A stretch of 64,000 bases of DNA from Labia minor (GCA_963082975.1 OY720350.1:186001-250000); one strand, 5' to 3'. Positions 1 to 12,525 are shown, numbered from the stretch's first letter. Made by a program: numbers and translations. The notes: generated by a model from the letters alone, not told the origin.

Positions 1-104
1 TTAAGGAGAGAGAGTATAAAATACTAAATAATTATAATTTGATTGTGAAGAGGTTGAGGATTAATATAAATAATTATGTAAATAAGAAGAATATCTTCTA
101 TAAC

Positions 105-330
105 CATACCTTTGAGGTTTTGTGTTAACCAGACATACGGGCTCTTCGTATTCAGGGCTGACCCCTGGCGAGGGTATAAAACGATGGATAGTGCCACCGC
201 GTGGGGTGAGCGCTGCCCAGAGAACCCGGTTATCCGGGGTAGCCATCCCCGGCGGCAGATTTCCAACACAAGGATAAAGTACTGCCTCACAACTTTTTGT
301 TGCAGAAACTTCTATTTGAAGTGATGCTTT
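105..330. repeat. GC-rich insert of unknown type
   Basis: This stretch is far richer in G+C than the DNA around it and has sharp edges against AT-rich flanks. Short open frames cross it on both strands, but none looks like a protein I know. The composition and lack of introns suggest the 5' part of a retroelement or a processed fragment. No second copy was seen in this window, so the family cannot be defined here. Confidence 0.35.
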
Positions 331-657
331 ATCATGACGACAAGTACGGACAAGTACAAGACTGAAACAAGTAAAAAAAAAAAAAAATAAATTTATATTT
401 AAGTATGTAAATAAAATATTATTACTTAAATTTGATTTAAATTTTTAACAACATGAATGAAAATGTGTTATTCTCTTCTTCTCTCTCTGAATTAAAACAT
501 TGAAAGAAATCATGGTGTTTTGAGGCATTTTGATTTAAAATACTAATCTTAGAAAAGTATAGTTATCATCTCCAATGTGACAGAAATAATAATAAAAACG
601 AATACTAGTATTCCAAGTAATTTAAGAATAAAAGAGAAGTAGAAAAAAAAATAATAT
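331..657. other. AT-rich DNA, nothing recognised
   Basis: It holds a short poly-A run near 373 and otherwise AT-rich sequence. It may be intron of the minus-strand membrane-protein gene whose exons lie just to the right. Confidence 0.4.
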
Positions 658-1115
658 TTACATTCGACATTTTAGAAGAATTAAAGCTAAAAGTGCACCA
701 AGAAGAAGAACACCAACACTTGATGTGATAAGAACAAGAAACCATGTTTCATTTAAGTTTGGACCTAAAATAATCAATTAAGAAACAATAAAATAAAAGA
801 TATTTTTAGTTTTATATCTAGGTACATATATTTATTAAATATTTACATACCTTGACGTGGTAATTCAACAAAATCAACGCCATTGGACCCGATTGTCCAT
901 TCACATGGTGATGTACATGGTATTTTATGTGGATCAGTGTCATTCTCATGCGCAGTAATTAATGTCTGAATGCCTTCTTGAATAAAAACAGGCATTGGAG
1001 GTGGTGGAATGAAAAGTATGGAATCGGGAGGTGGGCCCAACTCGGTAGCACAATCACCAGTACATGAGACATTCAATGGCAGTAAAAACTCGTAACCCCC
1101 ACCCATTGTGAATCC
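658..1115 (-). CDS. Two exons of a single-pass membrane protein, unidentified
   Basis: Two minus-strand exons join in frame. Exon A (1115 to 851) has a pyrimidine-rich acceptor ending TAG before it and a GTATGT donor after it. It is 265 bp and ends in phase 1. Exon B (764 to about 662 or 658) follows a TTTTAG acceptor and completes a glycine codon. Exon A encodes an extracellular-looking segment rich in proline and cysteine (CTGDC, CTSPC, a run of four prolines) and an NDT glycosylation sequon. Exon B adds another sequon (NET) and then about 25 hydrophobic residues, from WFLVLI to ALILLK, followed by KCR, which reads as a type I membrane anchor. Translation either stops at a TAA (658-660) or continues through a GTAAAT donor at 661. 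Upstream exons were not found. The strong splice signals and conserved-looking protein make a real gene likely, but I do not recognise the family. Confidence 0.6.
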
Positions 1116-1349
1116 CTAGAAAGATAGAAAAAAAAAAAAAAAAAATACAATCTATTAGATAGAAACAATGGGATAAAAAATTCATCAATTTATCATAATT
1201 AATGATCCAAAAGAGAAATCATTTTATTTAAATATATATATATAATACTTAAGAGAAACTAAAGAAGATTTTAACAAAGTGTAGGACTCTTTAGTTCGGG
1301 GAAAACTGTTATAAATTTTAATTTTAATGGAAATTCCAAAAAAATTAGT

Positions 1350-1990
1350 ACGTATGATTCGGATTTGTCTCAAAGAAAGGTAGTAAAAGGAAAGTAAGAT
1401 GCGGGAATCATTTGACAGAAATTTTCGAAATTCGGAATGGGTTAAAACCAGAAGATGCTCTACTACCAATTTTATTGAATTTAACATTAGAATATGTGAT
1501 TAGACAAATTAGGGAGACAATTGAGAAAAAAAGTTCAAGCATCAGATTTAATATAAATTTAATCAAAAATGCGGAAGAACAATTAATAGACGCTGGAAAA
1601 GAGATTGGGCTTGAAATTAACATTGCTAAAACAAAATATTTAGTAACAGAGAGGAACAGTATTAACACATAAAAACGTAGAATTTGAATATGTAGAAAAA
1701 GTGAAATAATTAGAAATTCTGAAATAATGAAGAATTAATTAATAATATTATAGAAGAAATATTAAATTGAGGTTGCAATCGGGTTACTCCTGTTATCATC
1801 ATGCAGTGAAGGGGTTTTTCTTGACAAAATTATTATCAAAATTAAAATATTATATAAAACAATTATTTTGGTGGTAGTATTATATGAATGTGAGGCGTGG
1901 TCTATGACGCCGGGAGAAGAGAGTAGATTTAGAGTATTTGAAAATAGGATTCTTAGCAGAAGAGTAGAGTCCAGTTACTTTTAGTAAAAC
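1350..1990 (+). repeat. LINE fragment, reverse transcriptase region (copy 1)
   Basis: This is a degraded piece of the main non-LTR retrotransposon of the window. An open frame at 1412-1672 keeps reverse transcriptase remnants (LLPILLNLTLEYVIRQIRET), matching the usual arthropod pattern of a GDALxxLLFN-like block before the catalytic YADD. The following DNA repeats the ending of other copies, including a block resembling VVLYECEAWSMTPGEESRFRVFENRIL. Stops and frameshifts show it is dead. Confidence 0.75.
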
Positions 1991-1999
1991 GAAATCATT

Positions 2000-2454
2000 T
2001 TAGTGGTACAACAACATTTTAATACAAGTTTTTCTGAGAACAACTTTGAAAAGTTAGAGCATCGCTTCCTTATAATATATTAAATATAAACCCCTACTGA
2101 ATTTCGTAAATTCTATTACATACACACAGGAGAGTTAAACTACTAATAAAATAAATGTTGAAAACAAGATAAGAATTGAAAACGCATACAGTTTTTAATG
2201 ATGATGCGTATAAATAGAAAGAAGTACAAATACTTTACGTATATTATAATTTTAGATGAGGGAGGGAGGGATGAGAGAGGGTAAGAGAGAGAGAGAGAAA
2301 GAGAGGAGGCCGAGGCAATTAAATACATATTAGAAACACTGGAATTAGAGATTGGATTCATTGATTTTATAATTATCTACAAAATGTGTAATACTCTTTA
2401 TTTTTTTATTTTTTTCTTAAAATAATGAAGAAAATATTGAATTCCAAATGAAAA
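2000..2454. other. AT-rich DNA with a GA-rich simple repeat
   Basis: A GAGA/GGGA-rich tract lies at about 2258-2310. No gene is supported. Confidence 0.4.
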
Positions 2455-3055
2455 TAAGTTGACCTGTGACCAGGCGCAGAACCGCAGAACCGACCGACGG
2501 TTTGAAGTAAATTAATTTCCAGCTACAGAAACAATTTCAAATAATTTAAATGTATCTATTAATGCAATAAAAAATATGGATATGGATATAACATAAATAT
2601 TTTTAATGTTATTTTATTTATAATATATAAGTAGTAGCTCGCTGTGTGACGTCATGAAGGGCTGGCTGTGACGTCATATAATTTTAAATTAAGAAAAAAC
2701 TAATGAAGATGATTTTTCCCGAGGAGATATGTAAAAAAATATTTTCATCTGAAATTTGGTGTGAAAATAACCCTTTCCTTCCTATCGTCGATTGCTAATA
2801 CTACCACTTCCGGTTTCCCGATATACACTAAAAGTTGATCAATTCATCATACTGATGCATTAAGTAAATTAATACCAAATTTCATCAAAATCCGTTGAGC
2901 CGTTCAATCTGTACACGTCTATACGGACGGACAGACATCATGCTAAAAATACTCTTTTCTGTGAACAAATTGCATAATTCGTAGAGATATGTAAAAATCT
3001 CCACATGTAAAATTTGGTGTGAAAACAATACCTCCCTTACTATCGTCGGTCGGTT
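2455..3055 (+). repeat. Repeat family A, copy 1
   Basis: This is an interspersed repeat of about 600 bp with six copies in the window (others at 4046, 12410, 19980, 26071 and 27249). It opens with AAGTTGACCTGTGNCCAGG and ends with ATCGTCGGTCGGTAAAA. The core ACCGACCGACG occurs near the start and, inverted, at the end, which suggests short terminal inverted repeats. It carries two TGACGTCA palindromes around 2648-2677. There is no coding capacity, so it looks like a non-autonomous element. Confidence 0.8.
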
Positions 3056-4045
3056 AAAATAGTGAAAACTTTTTTGAGGGTCCATATTCTACTTATATTC
3101 GAACAGGGGACTGAAAATAGAAAAAGAAATAAACAGAATACTTCTGTAGGTACATATGTAGATAAAACAAAAACTACAAGCATAATTATGAATTTAATTA
3201 TAGAAATTATCGAGACATAAACTTATGTAGTTCACGACAGATATAATATAAATAAATATTATATATTTATTTTGAATTACATATTTTTAAAATTTTTTTA
3301 GTGTTGTTATTGTTTATCGACTATAAATATCAAAATATAAATTCTAGCAATTCCTAGCTATATTATGTAATTACTAAATACTTGTAAATATGTATACGCT
3401 GAAGAATATAACTACTAGAGAGAGAAAATAAGTTATTTTACTGCCTAAAAAATATTTTATTAAAAAGTAAAGAAAGTCTTCTTTTATTATTTTCTCATAC
3501 GAGTATATCTATCTACATATGTGGTATATAAGTATATTTATAATATATAGGAGTATTACGTATATAAAAACAAATTCTTATTAAAATAACTTTAGGATCA
3601 CATGAATGGTAATTTTCATTATGGATGTAGAATCAGTTTTTTTCTCTGTTATATCTACTAGATAGTAGAAACTAGAAAATAACTATATAATATCGATATT
3701 ATCTTATTTATGAAAAATATAGTTATAAAATTGCAATTAATCATAGTTAGCAATTATCTAATATATTGACAATTATTAAATGTGCCATATCGCCATATGG
3801 AATTTAATTGGAGAATTTGATGGAAGAAGGTTAGCAAATAAAAGATGATCAATTGAGAAAGTGACTGACAGAAAAAAAAAATAAGAGACGTTACTGATTT
3901 CGTTAGCTGACTCATCAAAAGAGTTTATCAAAAACCCTTCTCTTTCTCTTTCATTGATTAATCAATAATTCTTAAAATAAAGATGTGAAAAATACTTTAT
4001 AAGAATGAGAGAAAGAGAGAGAGAGAGACTCTTCTCTCATCCTTT
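3056..4045. other. AT-rich spacer between inverted repeats
   Basis: About 1 kb of AT-rich DNA lies between two family A copies in opposite orientation. A GAGA tract sits at about 4007-4028. No gene was seen. Confidence 0.4.
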
Positions 4046-4625
4046 TTACCGAACGACGATAGTAAGGGAGGTATTGTTTTCACACCAAATTTCACATGTG
4101 GAGATTTTTACATATCTCTACGAATTATGCATTTTCTTAACACGAAAAAGTATTTTTAGCATGATGTCTGTCCGTCCGTATAGACGTGTACAGATTGAAC
4201 GGCTCAACGGATTTTGGTGTATTTACTTAATGCATCAGTATGATGAATTGATCAACTTTTGGTGCATATCAGGAAACCGGAAGTGGTAGTATTATCGATC
4301 GACAAAAGGAAGGGAACACCAAATTTCACATGAAGATATTTTATACATATTCGTTTTATCCTCGGGAAAAATCATCTTCATTAGTTTTTTCTTAATTTAA
4401 AATTATATGACGTCACAGCCAGCCCTTCATGACGTCACACAGCGAGCTACTACTTATATATTATAAATAAAATAAAATTAAAAATATTTATGTTATATCC
4501 ATATGTTCATGTTTTTTATTGCATTAATAGATATATTAAAATTATTTGAAATTGTTTCTGTCGCTGGAAATTAATTTACTTCAAACCGTCGGTCGGTTCT
4601 GCGCCTGGCCACAGGTCAACTTATT
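4046..4625 (-). repeat. Repeat family A, copy 2 (inverted)
   Basis: This is the reverse complement of the copy at 2455. It begins with the complement of the ATCGTCGGTCGG end and finishes with the complement of the GACCTGTGGCCAGG start. The open frame at 4005-4289 is a product of the repeat and not a gene. Confidence 0.8.
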
Positions 4626-4971
4626 TTTGTTTTTCATGATTTTCGTCACTAATTTCCTGATGTTACATAATATATTCTAACCCAACCACTTCACGTTTAA
4701 TACTAATCCATTGTAATTTTGCTTTTTTCCTAATCTCTATTAATTCTTAATATTGCTCATAGAACGAACCATGGTTTATACTTTTTTGTTATTTTTAAAA
4801 CCTATATACTATTTGATGCTGCCGTTTCAATATTTATTTTTATTTTGTCTCATATTTCTTCTGGGTCTTTCGTCTCTCGTCATTTCCTTCAAGATTCAAA
4901 CTATTAAATCTATTTTTGAATTCGATTTGGAATTTTAATTTATATTCCTCGTTTTTAAATCTATCTAAATA

Positions 4972-5066
4972 AAAGTTGGATGGATGTAGCTCAGGAGAGG
5001 GACACTTGGAGAAATGGGTGGGCTTGCTACAACCAAGAACTTTCAAGTTCTGTAGAGTCACAGAGA
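4972..5066 (+). repeat. LINE fragment, 3' coding end (copy 2)
   Basis: A short piece matches the 3' part of the LINE (GGGACACTTGGAGAA followed by the CAAGAACTTT block), also seen at 17345-17410. It is too short to code. Confidence 0.65.
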
Positions 5067-5230
5067 TATATTTTAATTTGGATACTATACTTTTAGATAA
5101 CAATTTTATCGAATTCAATTCATGTATGCGGATTCCCAAGAGAAAGGCAGTAACTGATGGTGACTCTGCAAGATGGTATATATATATATATATATTTATA
5201 TATTTACACATAAATATGTGGTTTCAATAA

Positions 5231-5680
5231 GACGGTGCCACATGCCATACAGCCCGTGAAACACTTCAATTACTGCATGAGACATTTCCAGGTCGTGTAC
5301 TCTCTCGTTTCGGTGATCAGAATTGGCCCCCTACCTAGATCGTGTGATTTAACACCATTAGATTTCTCTCTTTTTATGGGGATATCTAAAATCACAGGTC
5401 TACGTCAATAAGCCCACAACTACGCGTGCATTAAAGGAGGAGATTCAACGTTGTATCAACGAAATTCAGCCACATTTATGCAGAACGGTCATGGAAAATT
5501 TCGACAAACGAGTGCGTATGTGTATGCAAAGCCGCGGAGGCCATTTGCCCGATGTGTTATTCCATAAATAACCCTATCCTTTGTACTTTATGAATCATTA
5601 AAAAAATTACAATCAAAAGACTAAAAACTGTGTTTTCTATTTAATTCAAATCTTGCGTTAATTTTGGGACACCCTTTATA
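5231..5680 (+). pseudogene. IS630/Tc-like transposase relic, C-terminal half
   Basis: Broken frames give a DGATCHTARETL block followed by FPGRVLSRFGDQNWPP. This is the second catalytic-Asp region of the IS630/Tc1/mariner DDE superfamily. Stops and frameshifts then interrupt the third catalytic region. The right end carries an inverted-repeat-like terminus, complement GGGTGTCCCAAAATTAACGC. The 5' half is missing and replaced by an AT microsatellite. It cannot encode an active enzyme. Confidence 0.75.
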
Positions 5681-5689
5681 TATTTACAC

Positions 5690-6382
5690 AATTGTATTAC
5701 ATTGGTAAGAGAACTTAAATTAAAAAAAATATTTAGAAACCCTTTCCCTCAATTCAATCTTAGTAAAATTTCCAATCCCTCTCCTTTCTTATGGTTTTAA
5801 ATTGCGAATTTTATATTCATTTCTCTAAAACCTCTCCAAACACTTTCAGTCGTCTTATTCCTTTCCCCTCAAATTCTCTTCTTCTCCTACTATGCCATTA
5901 GGGAATAAATTATTAAAAGCCCTTTTCTGAACTAAACTCGAAATCTAATTACAGAATCCATCGTCCAAATTAATTCCCTTTACTGCTTTGCCAACTACAA
6001 TATAATAATAATGATAATAATAATAATTATTATTATTATTATTATATAATTATATTAATAGGATTAAGGATTAAAAGTATTTGTAATTTAAAATGTCATT
6101 TGAAATGTTTAAAAGTATCTTCTCAACATATTTTATATTATTAGATTATATTATAACGTTCTTTTCAACTTCACTTTTTTTTCAACTCCTTTTGTATTGC
6201 TCCGATTAAATTTTTTTTCAACGGATTCTGAAACATAAATATTGATTTCAAGATAGATTTTCATTTTGATAGTAATTAAATATATTTTATAGCATTAAAA
6301 TTAATGATGAATTCTTATTAATCAGCACTAGAGTCGATGAAGTAGGGATAGTTTTTCCCTCAAATGGAATAGAGAAAAGGGC

Positions 6383-6423
<41 letters not shown>

Positions 6424-7283
6424 CGGGAGAAAAACCAACAAAAGAATGATCTTTTTTTATGAAGACAATATGAGTACATTATTCTATATCCATTTATAAA
6501 ATCTTATATTAATAAAAATTATTTATTTATAAATATAATATAATAATTATATTATTCAATAATAATATTTACTTAACATAAATTCATAAAATCAATTTTA
6601 GAAGATTAATATTGTTTTTTGTTTTATTCAATTTGCAAATTTTCATATAACTTCATCTTTTCTATTTCTCTTGTTATATTAAAATATAAAGTATATATCA
6701 CACATTTTTTTCTTTTTTAAATTAAACTTGTAAAAAATAAAAATAAAATTTAATTAAGTTAATAATGTTCGAGTATAACCGCACAAATAACCGTACAAAA
6801 ATCACCATATAACAAGTTACATACTTCAACAATGGATATAAACCACCCACGCTCTTTAGTAAGGATCAAAGCTAACATATTTGTATTTCTATAGTAATAT
6901 TTCCCTGAATTCAAATCGTTTACGTAATATTATTAATTTTTTTATTTCGTTTTGATATAAAAAACTAATAATATATTTATAATATATTCAAATTTTTGTT
7001 AGTTTAATTCCTTAATTACTTAATTTCACACTCAACTTATTATATCTTTTTCCATAGTTGACTTGAGAATGTTCCCTTTCATTCATCAACCATTCAAATA
7101 GTCATTAAGCAACAAGATATCGATTTTCAATAGTAACTATTGGAAAGGATATTTATACTAATCGTATTTCAAACGACAGCAACAACTGCAATACCATCAA
7201 AATAAAGTAAAAATTTCAAATGAGGTGTCTTAATTTGATGAATATTCTTTAATTATCAGTTTGTTTTTAAATTTTATTATGCA
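5690..7283. other. AT-rich DNA with microsatellites
   Basis: It contains an (ATA)n stretch at about 6000-6045 and an uninterrupted (AT)n at 6385-6420 ending in CCCCGGG. No coding or RNA gene was recognised. Confidence 0.4.
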
Positions 7284-7500
7284 ATGGCTCGATCATTACT
7301 TATGAGTACCGGGACCCCGAGCCTCGGCTCGGTAATTAAGTTACAAAAAAATGATTCATTATTATTGGATTTGGCTAGTAATATTAATACCTGGGACACC
7401 GAGCTCTCGCTCGACCCTTTAAAAAATATTAATATACAATTCTTTAATTATTTATTACAATTATTAAATGTTGCATCATTGCATCAATCTGATTAAAATG
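7284..7500 (+). repeat. Repeat family C, copy 1 (palindrome-rich)
   Basis: It carries the block GGGACCCCGAGCCTCGGCTC, in which CCGAG and CTCGG pair as an inverted repeat, and about 75 bp on a second block GGGACACCGAGCTCTCGCTC. The same pair is found inverted at 15345-15660, with degraded versions at 16525 and 43471. The open frame here is fortuitous. Confidence 0.65.
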
Positions 7501-7799
7501 AATTGAACTGGGGTCCTCAATAATACAAACAAACAATTTTAGCTAGCATAATAAGATTAATCCAAGTAATATTGTCCATTTCTATTCGACACTATTTTCC
7601 GTTATGAAATGAGAAGGGATTCACAGTCAGTAGAGAGAAAAAAAAATGTAATTGAAGGCCGCCGTTTTTCAAAATAATTAAATTATTTTATAGATTATAA
7701 AATAAAAATTATCGTATTAACATTAAAAATATTGAAATAAAAAATAATAGTTTGATTTAATAAATTAAAATATTATAAACATTTTTGGTGAGAATTTCT

Positions 7800-8165
7800 C
7801 AGAGGGGTAGTGAGCCCTATTCATTTACCCATCCATGTTGCATATGGCATCTTAATTTCTTAACACTCCGTTTTTTTTAAAATATAAAATAGAAGGAGAG
7901 AAAGAGTTTCAATTATATTCGAATAGTCTATATATTCTATATATCAGTTTTTTTTTCTGAATTTAATACCAAGTTGATTTTCAAAATTTTCTATTCTTTA
8001 TGCATATGATTGATTACATGTGTTAAAATTTAAACAAATTCAAAAATTCTAATTTTTAAATTTATATACAATTTAATATTATTTTTATTAATATCATATC
8101 AAAAAAGAGAATTTATTAAAAATTAAAAATAAGAAAAGAAGCCTATTAATAAAAAAATATAAACA
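7800..8165 (+). repeat. Composite-repeat internal segment
   Basis: This segment recurs at about 40735-41095 and in part next to 20605-20660 (inverted). It includes the landmark CATCCATGTTGCATATGGCA followed by an ACTCCGTTTTTT tract. At 41 kb it is part of a duplicated composite repeat. No protein is encoded. Confidence 0.6.
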
Positions 8166-8734
8166 TCTCCTTTTTATCATTTGTCTAAAAAATTATATTT
8201 TAATTTTTATATAACCAAGAAATCATTTTTTCACTTAAAATATAGTAGTAATTAATAATTGAAACAAAAACAAAAAATAATATAATTTAGTCATTTTAAT
8301 TGATGTTTTGAAAATATTTTTGTATTCATAAAACATTAAAAATAATATATTCTGTTTTTTATATTAGACAATGATAAAATTTATATCTTTTACTTTTAAA
8401 TAGACCGCCGTTTTTTAAAATATAATTCAATTATTTTATAGATTTTAAAATAAAAATTATTGTATTAACATTAAAAATATTGAAATAAAAAATAAAAGTA
8501 ATAGTTTATTCATATAATCTTGAATGTTTATGTTTTTATGTTTATATTATATTTATATTTATATTTTATATATTATAAATTTTATTTTATTTTTCTAATA
8601 TTGGCCTTTTTAAATTATTTATAAAACACTGAAAACATTCAAGATTATATGAATAAATAATTTTAATTTTGATCTCACAATTGGATTTTCATTTTCAACT
8701 AAGTAAGATATTATTATGAGTGGATTCACAATGT
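8166..8734. other. Very AT-rich DNA, no gene seen
   Basis: It contains a second copy of a short segment also found at 7660-7760 (GACCGCCG followed by TTTTTCAAAATA-like sequence). The short minus-strand open frame at 8619-8930 is not credible as a gene. Confidence 0.35.
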
Positions 8735-8850
8735 ATGAAGGGACATTTCTAGAAGAGCACAGAAATAGATAGATATAACATTTACAATAATATATAATAA
8801 ATTTACTGATTAAATTAAAATATATTAAAAGTAAGAACACAAAAACAAAT
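8735..8850 (+). repeat. LINE 3' untranslated fragment
   Basis: It shares the AGATAGATATAACAT block and the AAGTAAGAACACAAAAAC block with the 3' untranslated ends of the copies near 9850 and 23620-23710. Confidence 0.55.
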
Positions 8851-9107
8851 AAATGTTGGACAGAGATCTTATATGAGAATGCAAAAACAATAACTGATAT
8901 TCTACTTCCATTTTTACGCGTAATGTACAATTATTACACATTCATTTAACACCACATAAAGACTTGTGCTCATTTCCTTCGTAGCTAATTGCTCCCGATG
9001 CAGAAAACAGTGCAGTTACTTTTCACGCAGGATGAGCAACCTTCTTTAATCTTGTCACTAAACCCTTATGCTGGCCTGTCATAGCTGCTGGTAAGAAGTA
9101 GCATGTC

Positions 9108-9371
9108 CAGGGCCGTTCCTAGGGTATATGCCGCCCGGCTACGAGAATAATTTTGCTGTCCCTTCCCTAACCCAACCCCTTCTCCCAAGTTGTTAAAAAT
9201 TTTCAAATAAAAAAGTCTTTTAAAAAATTTAAAATAAATCGAAAGTATTTAAGATCCTGATCGCAAAATCATTTGACCATTTTTTTTTCTTAGAACCATA
9301 TTGAAAAAAAAAAATTAAAAAAACATAAAATTAATAAGTACTTTTAAGGCGACCCGCGCAACCCGGCCCTG
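9108..9371. mobile_element. hAT-like MITE 1, 264 bp
   Basis: The ends are CAGGGCCG and CGGCCCTG, a perfect 8-bp inverted match. The flanking octamers are AGCATGTC on the left and AGCATGCC on the right, agreeing at seven of eight positions, as expected for an 8-bp hAT target duplication. The interior is non-coding, with a short A-rich centre. Confidence 0.75.
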
Positions 9372-9769
9372 AGCATGCCAAAAATTTCTTGTGATGTTGT
9401 TGATGCTTCTAGTTTTAAGCAACAGAACAATTCTTCTTCAATGTCTTTGGAGGCATAAGCTTTATATCTAATATATGTAGGTACCTATATTCTGTAATCG
9501 CGTAATACAAAGTTTTCTCTAGTATTTGAATTCATTATTATGTACATATTATATAATTATATACAAATAATTTACTTATTATTATAATTATTATGACAGA
9601 TTGTAAATGAATTGAATATTAAAAAAAAAAAAAAATGTATAATATTGGCCTTTTTTAACTTATTTATTTATATTTATTTGTGAAAATATTCACATTGCGA
9701 CTATATTACCTCTTTTATATGAATAAATAATTTTAATTTTGATCTCATAATTGGATTTTCAGGTAAGTT

Positions 9770-10055
9770 TTTAATATGGGTGAACACAATGTAGGAAGGG
9801 ACGTGAGAGAGATGGGACAGGGTAGGAGTTATATGGTTATAGCTCCGGACACACACACAGGAACATAGATAGATAGATGTAACATATATAATTAATTTAA
9901 AATATATTTAAAATAAGAACACAAAAAGAAATTAATGTTTTATGTAATATACTGATTGAAACATAATGAATGAAAACCTTTTACCTAGAAACTTTCAACC
10001 AAATACTATGTATTACTTCGGGGTTACAGGGAGCAGAGCTCCCGTCTAGGTGTGA
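9770..10055 (+). repeat. LINE 3' end (copy 3)
   Basis: It contains the end of the LINE coding region (AGGAAGGGACGTGAGAGAGA), the AGATAGATAGATGTAACATA spacer, the AAGAACACAAAAAGAAAT block and the terminal GC-rich block around 10020-10050 that ends copies at 23800, 26490, 33221 and 33994. It appears truncated at both sides. Confidence 0.7.
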
Positions 10056-10289
10056 AGAACGCCCAAGTGTATATTTAGTGTGATCCAACCCTTCAGGTAG
10101 TTGATCAATTGTACGAAATATTGAGCCATTTTCAGTCGAGAATATGAATTTTACCATGGCCAAAACACAAAATATTTGTAATTCTATTGCGACATCTTCT
10201 TCCGATGCCTGTCACATTTGTCTAGATTTTTTTGAAGTTAACGAGAGTGTACATTTTGTATTGGCGCCTGTAATACGCAGCTAAGGCAA

Positions 10290-11025
10290 TGTAAAAATTA
10301 TCATCTTCACTTTTATATTTCAAATAATATGTTTATAAAAACTAATGTAGTGCATTTTTAAAAAATAATATTTTTAATAGTAGTTTTTGGATCTTTAATT
10401 AGTTTTTATTAAAGAGATAAAAAATGGCTGAACAATTGCTGTTTCTATTTAATAATCGAATTCCAGTAGTTGATCGAACTACTCGAGTAGATCTAGACCT
10501 AAAAACTCATTCAGTTTCTAAATAAAAAATAATTAAATATCTCTACTATAATATTTTTAAAAGATACTTTTATAATGATTTTTGAAATTTAAGAATTCTT
10601 TTTTTGAATATCATTGATTTATATTTATACAATAGAAATGGGAATATCACAAATGTTCTGAGGTCTGGTTTTAGAAATATAATAGTAATAGACATAGAAA
10701 TAGGTCATCCTGTTTCAAACCAACATTTATTAAAATCCGTTCAAATTAAGATAAATCATTCGTTTAGAAACGAATTTTTCATAATTTTTAATAAATAATA
10801 TATTGAAATTCTTATAATTAATATATGAATCAAAATTAAAGAAAATAATAATTTTTTTTTATGACCTGAAAAGGTTGAATCAACCCCTTCGTCCTTTCAG
10901 ACAATAAACATAGACTTTTTATAAATTAGTTAATCAGATAGAATGATTGCCTATTTGTGTGTGTGTGTGTGTGTGTGTGTGTGAACCTTTCTTCAAATAA
11001 AATCTCCCCATGGTACATACTAATA

Positions 11026-11057
<32 letters not shown>

Positions 11058-12409
11058 TATAGCCCTCGAATAAGAATAAATAAATGGAAATACGTATGTT
11101 TAAATATAATTTTTAGGTAGTCATGGAAGGCAATCTCTCGTTTGAAATTAAACCAAGCATTTATTCACACATTTTTAGTTCTAATTAGTAGTTACAGAGT
11201 ACCTACTTGAAATTCTGGTCTAAAGAGGCTCATTCCTTTGCAAAGTTATCTCAAGGGATGTAATTTTGAATTTATAAAGCATAAAGATGTATAAGCACAA
11301 ACGTTTATAAAATCCAGCCAAGACAAATGAAAAAATCATCTCTTGTCATTTTAGAGAAAACAATATTGAATTATACTTAATTATAATTATAAAAAAAATT
11401 ACTGTCCATATATTCTATTTATTTATTTATTTATTTTAATAAAAATATAGATTATATATGTAAAATTAAACAATTTCTAAATTACTATATTTAGTATAAT
11501 ACAATAGAGAGATTGGATAGGTTAGTATTACATCAATAAAAAAATATTGTTCAATTTCAAAGTGTTGTTGTTGTTTATAATTAATATCAAAATTCTTGTA
11601 TAATTGAAAATATTCTTATCATTTCTTTTCACTTATGACGTTAATTGTTTCGTAATGAGAATTTTAATTGGTTCTTCTTCTACCCTTCTTATTTTTTATC
11701 ACTGTCATAAAATGATAATTTCTCCTTCCTACTTTTTTTTTTATACAATAGTCTTTTAGTCTTTATAAAACGACTTAATGTTATTGTGTTTTTTATTCTA
11801 ACCGTTTTGCTAACTCATTAAATACAATCAAGCTTTGTGCAAATTATAGTGGAAAACATGACATTTATGAAAATCCCTTATTAATTAAATGGACTATCTA
11901 GTTATGTTTGCCGAGTAAATAATTGTTAATGTTCTAAGCTGGCTTCTGGTGTTGGTTGGTTGGTCTGAAAGCTGCGAGCTGCGAGCTGCGATCACAGTAA
12001 TAATTTAATACAATAACAACAGAGAGGACATTAAGATGAATTAGAAAAAACAGTTTATGGAGTTTTCATTATTATTATTATTATTATTATACTATTCGAT
12101 TTATTTTATACAATTCAATAAACAAAAAAAACAAAGTTAGAGTATGATGTAATTATTTTATTGTTTTTATTCCTTTTAAGAAATCAAACTTTGTTAATTT
12201 TAAAATTTATTATAATTGATACTTTAGAAAGAAAATTAATTCATTTATTTTATAGAAAACTATTTGTTATAGTAAAAGATTTATTTTCTTGTGTTTGAAT
12301 TTTTAATTTCATATTAAATTGGATATTTTGTTAAATTATATACTTTTATGTTATAATGTGTAGTAAAAATACGCCTTAACTTATCGTAACATTCAATTAA
12401 ATATACTTT
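10290..12409. other. AT-rich DNA with microsatellites
   Basis: It holds (TG)n at about 10956-10983, (TAA)n at 11031-11060, (TTA)n near 12070-12090 and a short GCGAGCT repeat near 11972-11990. No supported gene was found. Confidence 0.4.
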
Positions 12410-12525
12410 TTTTTACCGACCGACGATAAGAAGGGAAGATATTGTTTTCACACCAAATTTCCCATGTGGAGAGTTTTACATTTTTTCTCCACGAATCATG
12501 CATTTTGTTAACAGAAAAAAGTATT
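12410..12525 (-). repeat. Repeat family A, truncated copy 3
   Basis: It begins TTTTACCGACCGACGATAAG and follows the family A end sequence for about 115 bp, then stops matching. It is inverted relative to the copy at 2455. Confidence 0.75.

Noticed and set aside
24..324. Overlapping open frames on both strands
   Set aside because: They arise from the GC-rich insert, and neither shows a protein pattern.
4840..5211. Minus-strand open frame of 123 residues
   Set aside because: It spans a LINE 3' fragment and an AT microsatellite, so it is a chance frame.
10160..10285. Short plus-strand frame with CHICLDFF and its minus-strand counterpart (FSTENGSIFRTIDQLPEG)
   Set aside because: Both strands look somewhat protein-like next to the LINE tail, but only one cysteine pair is present and no complete domain or splice sites could be supported.
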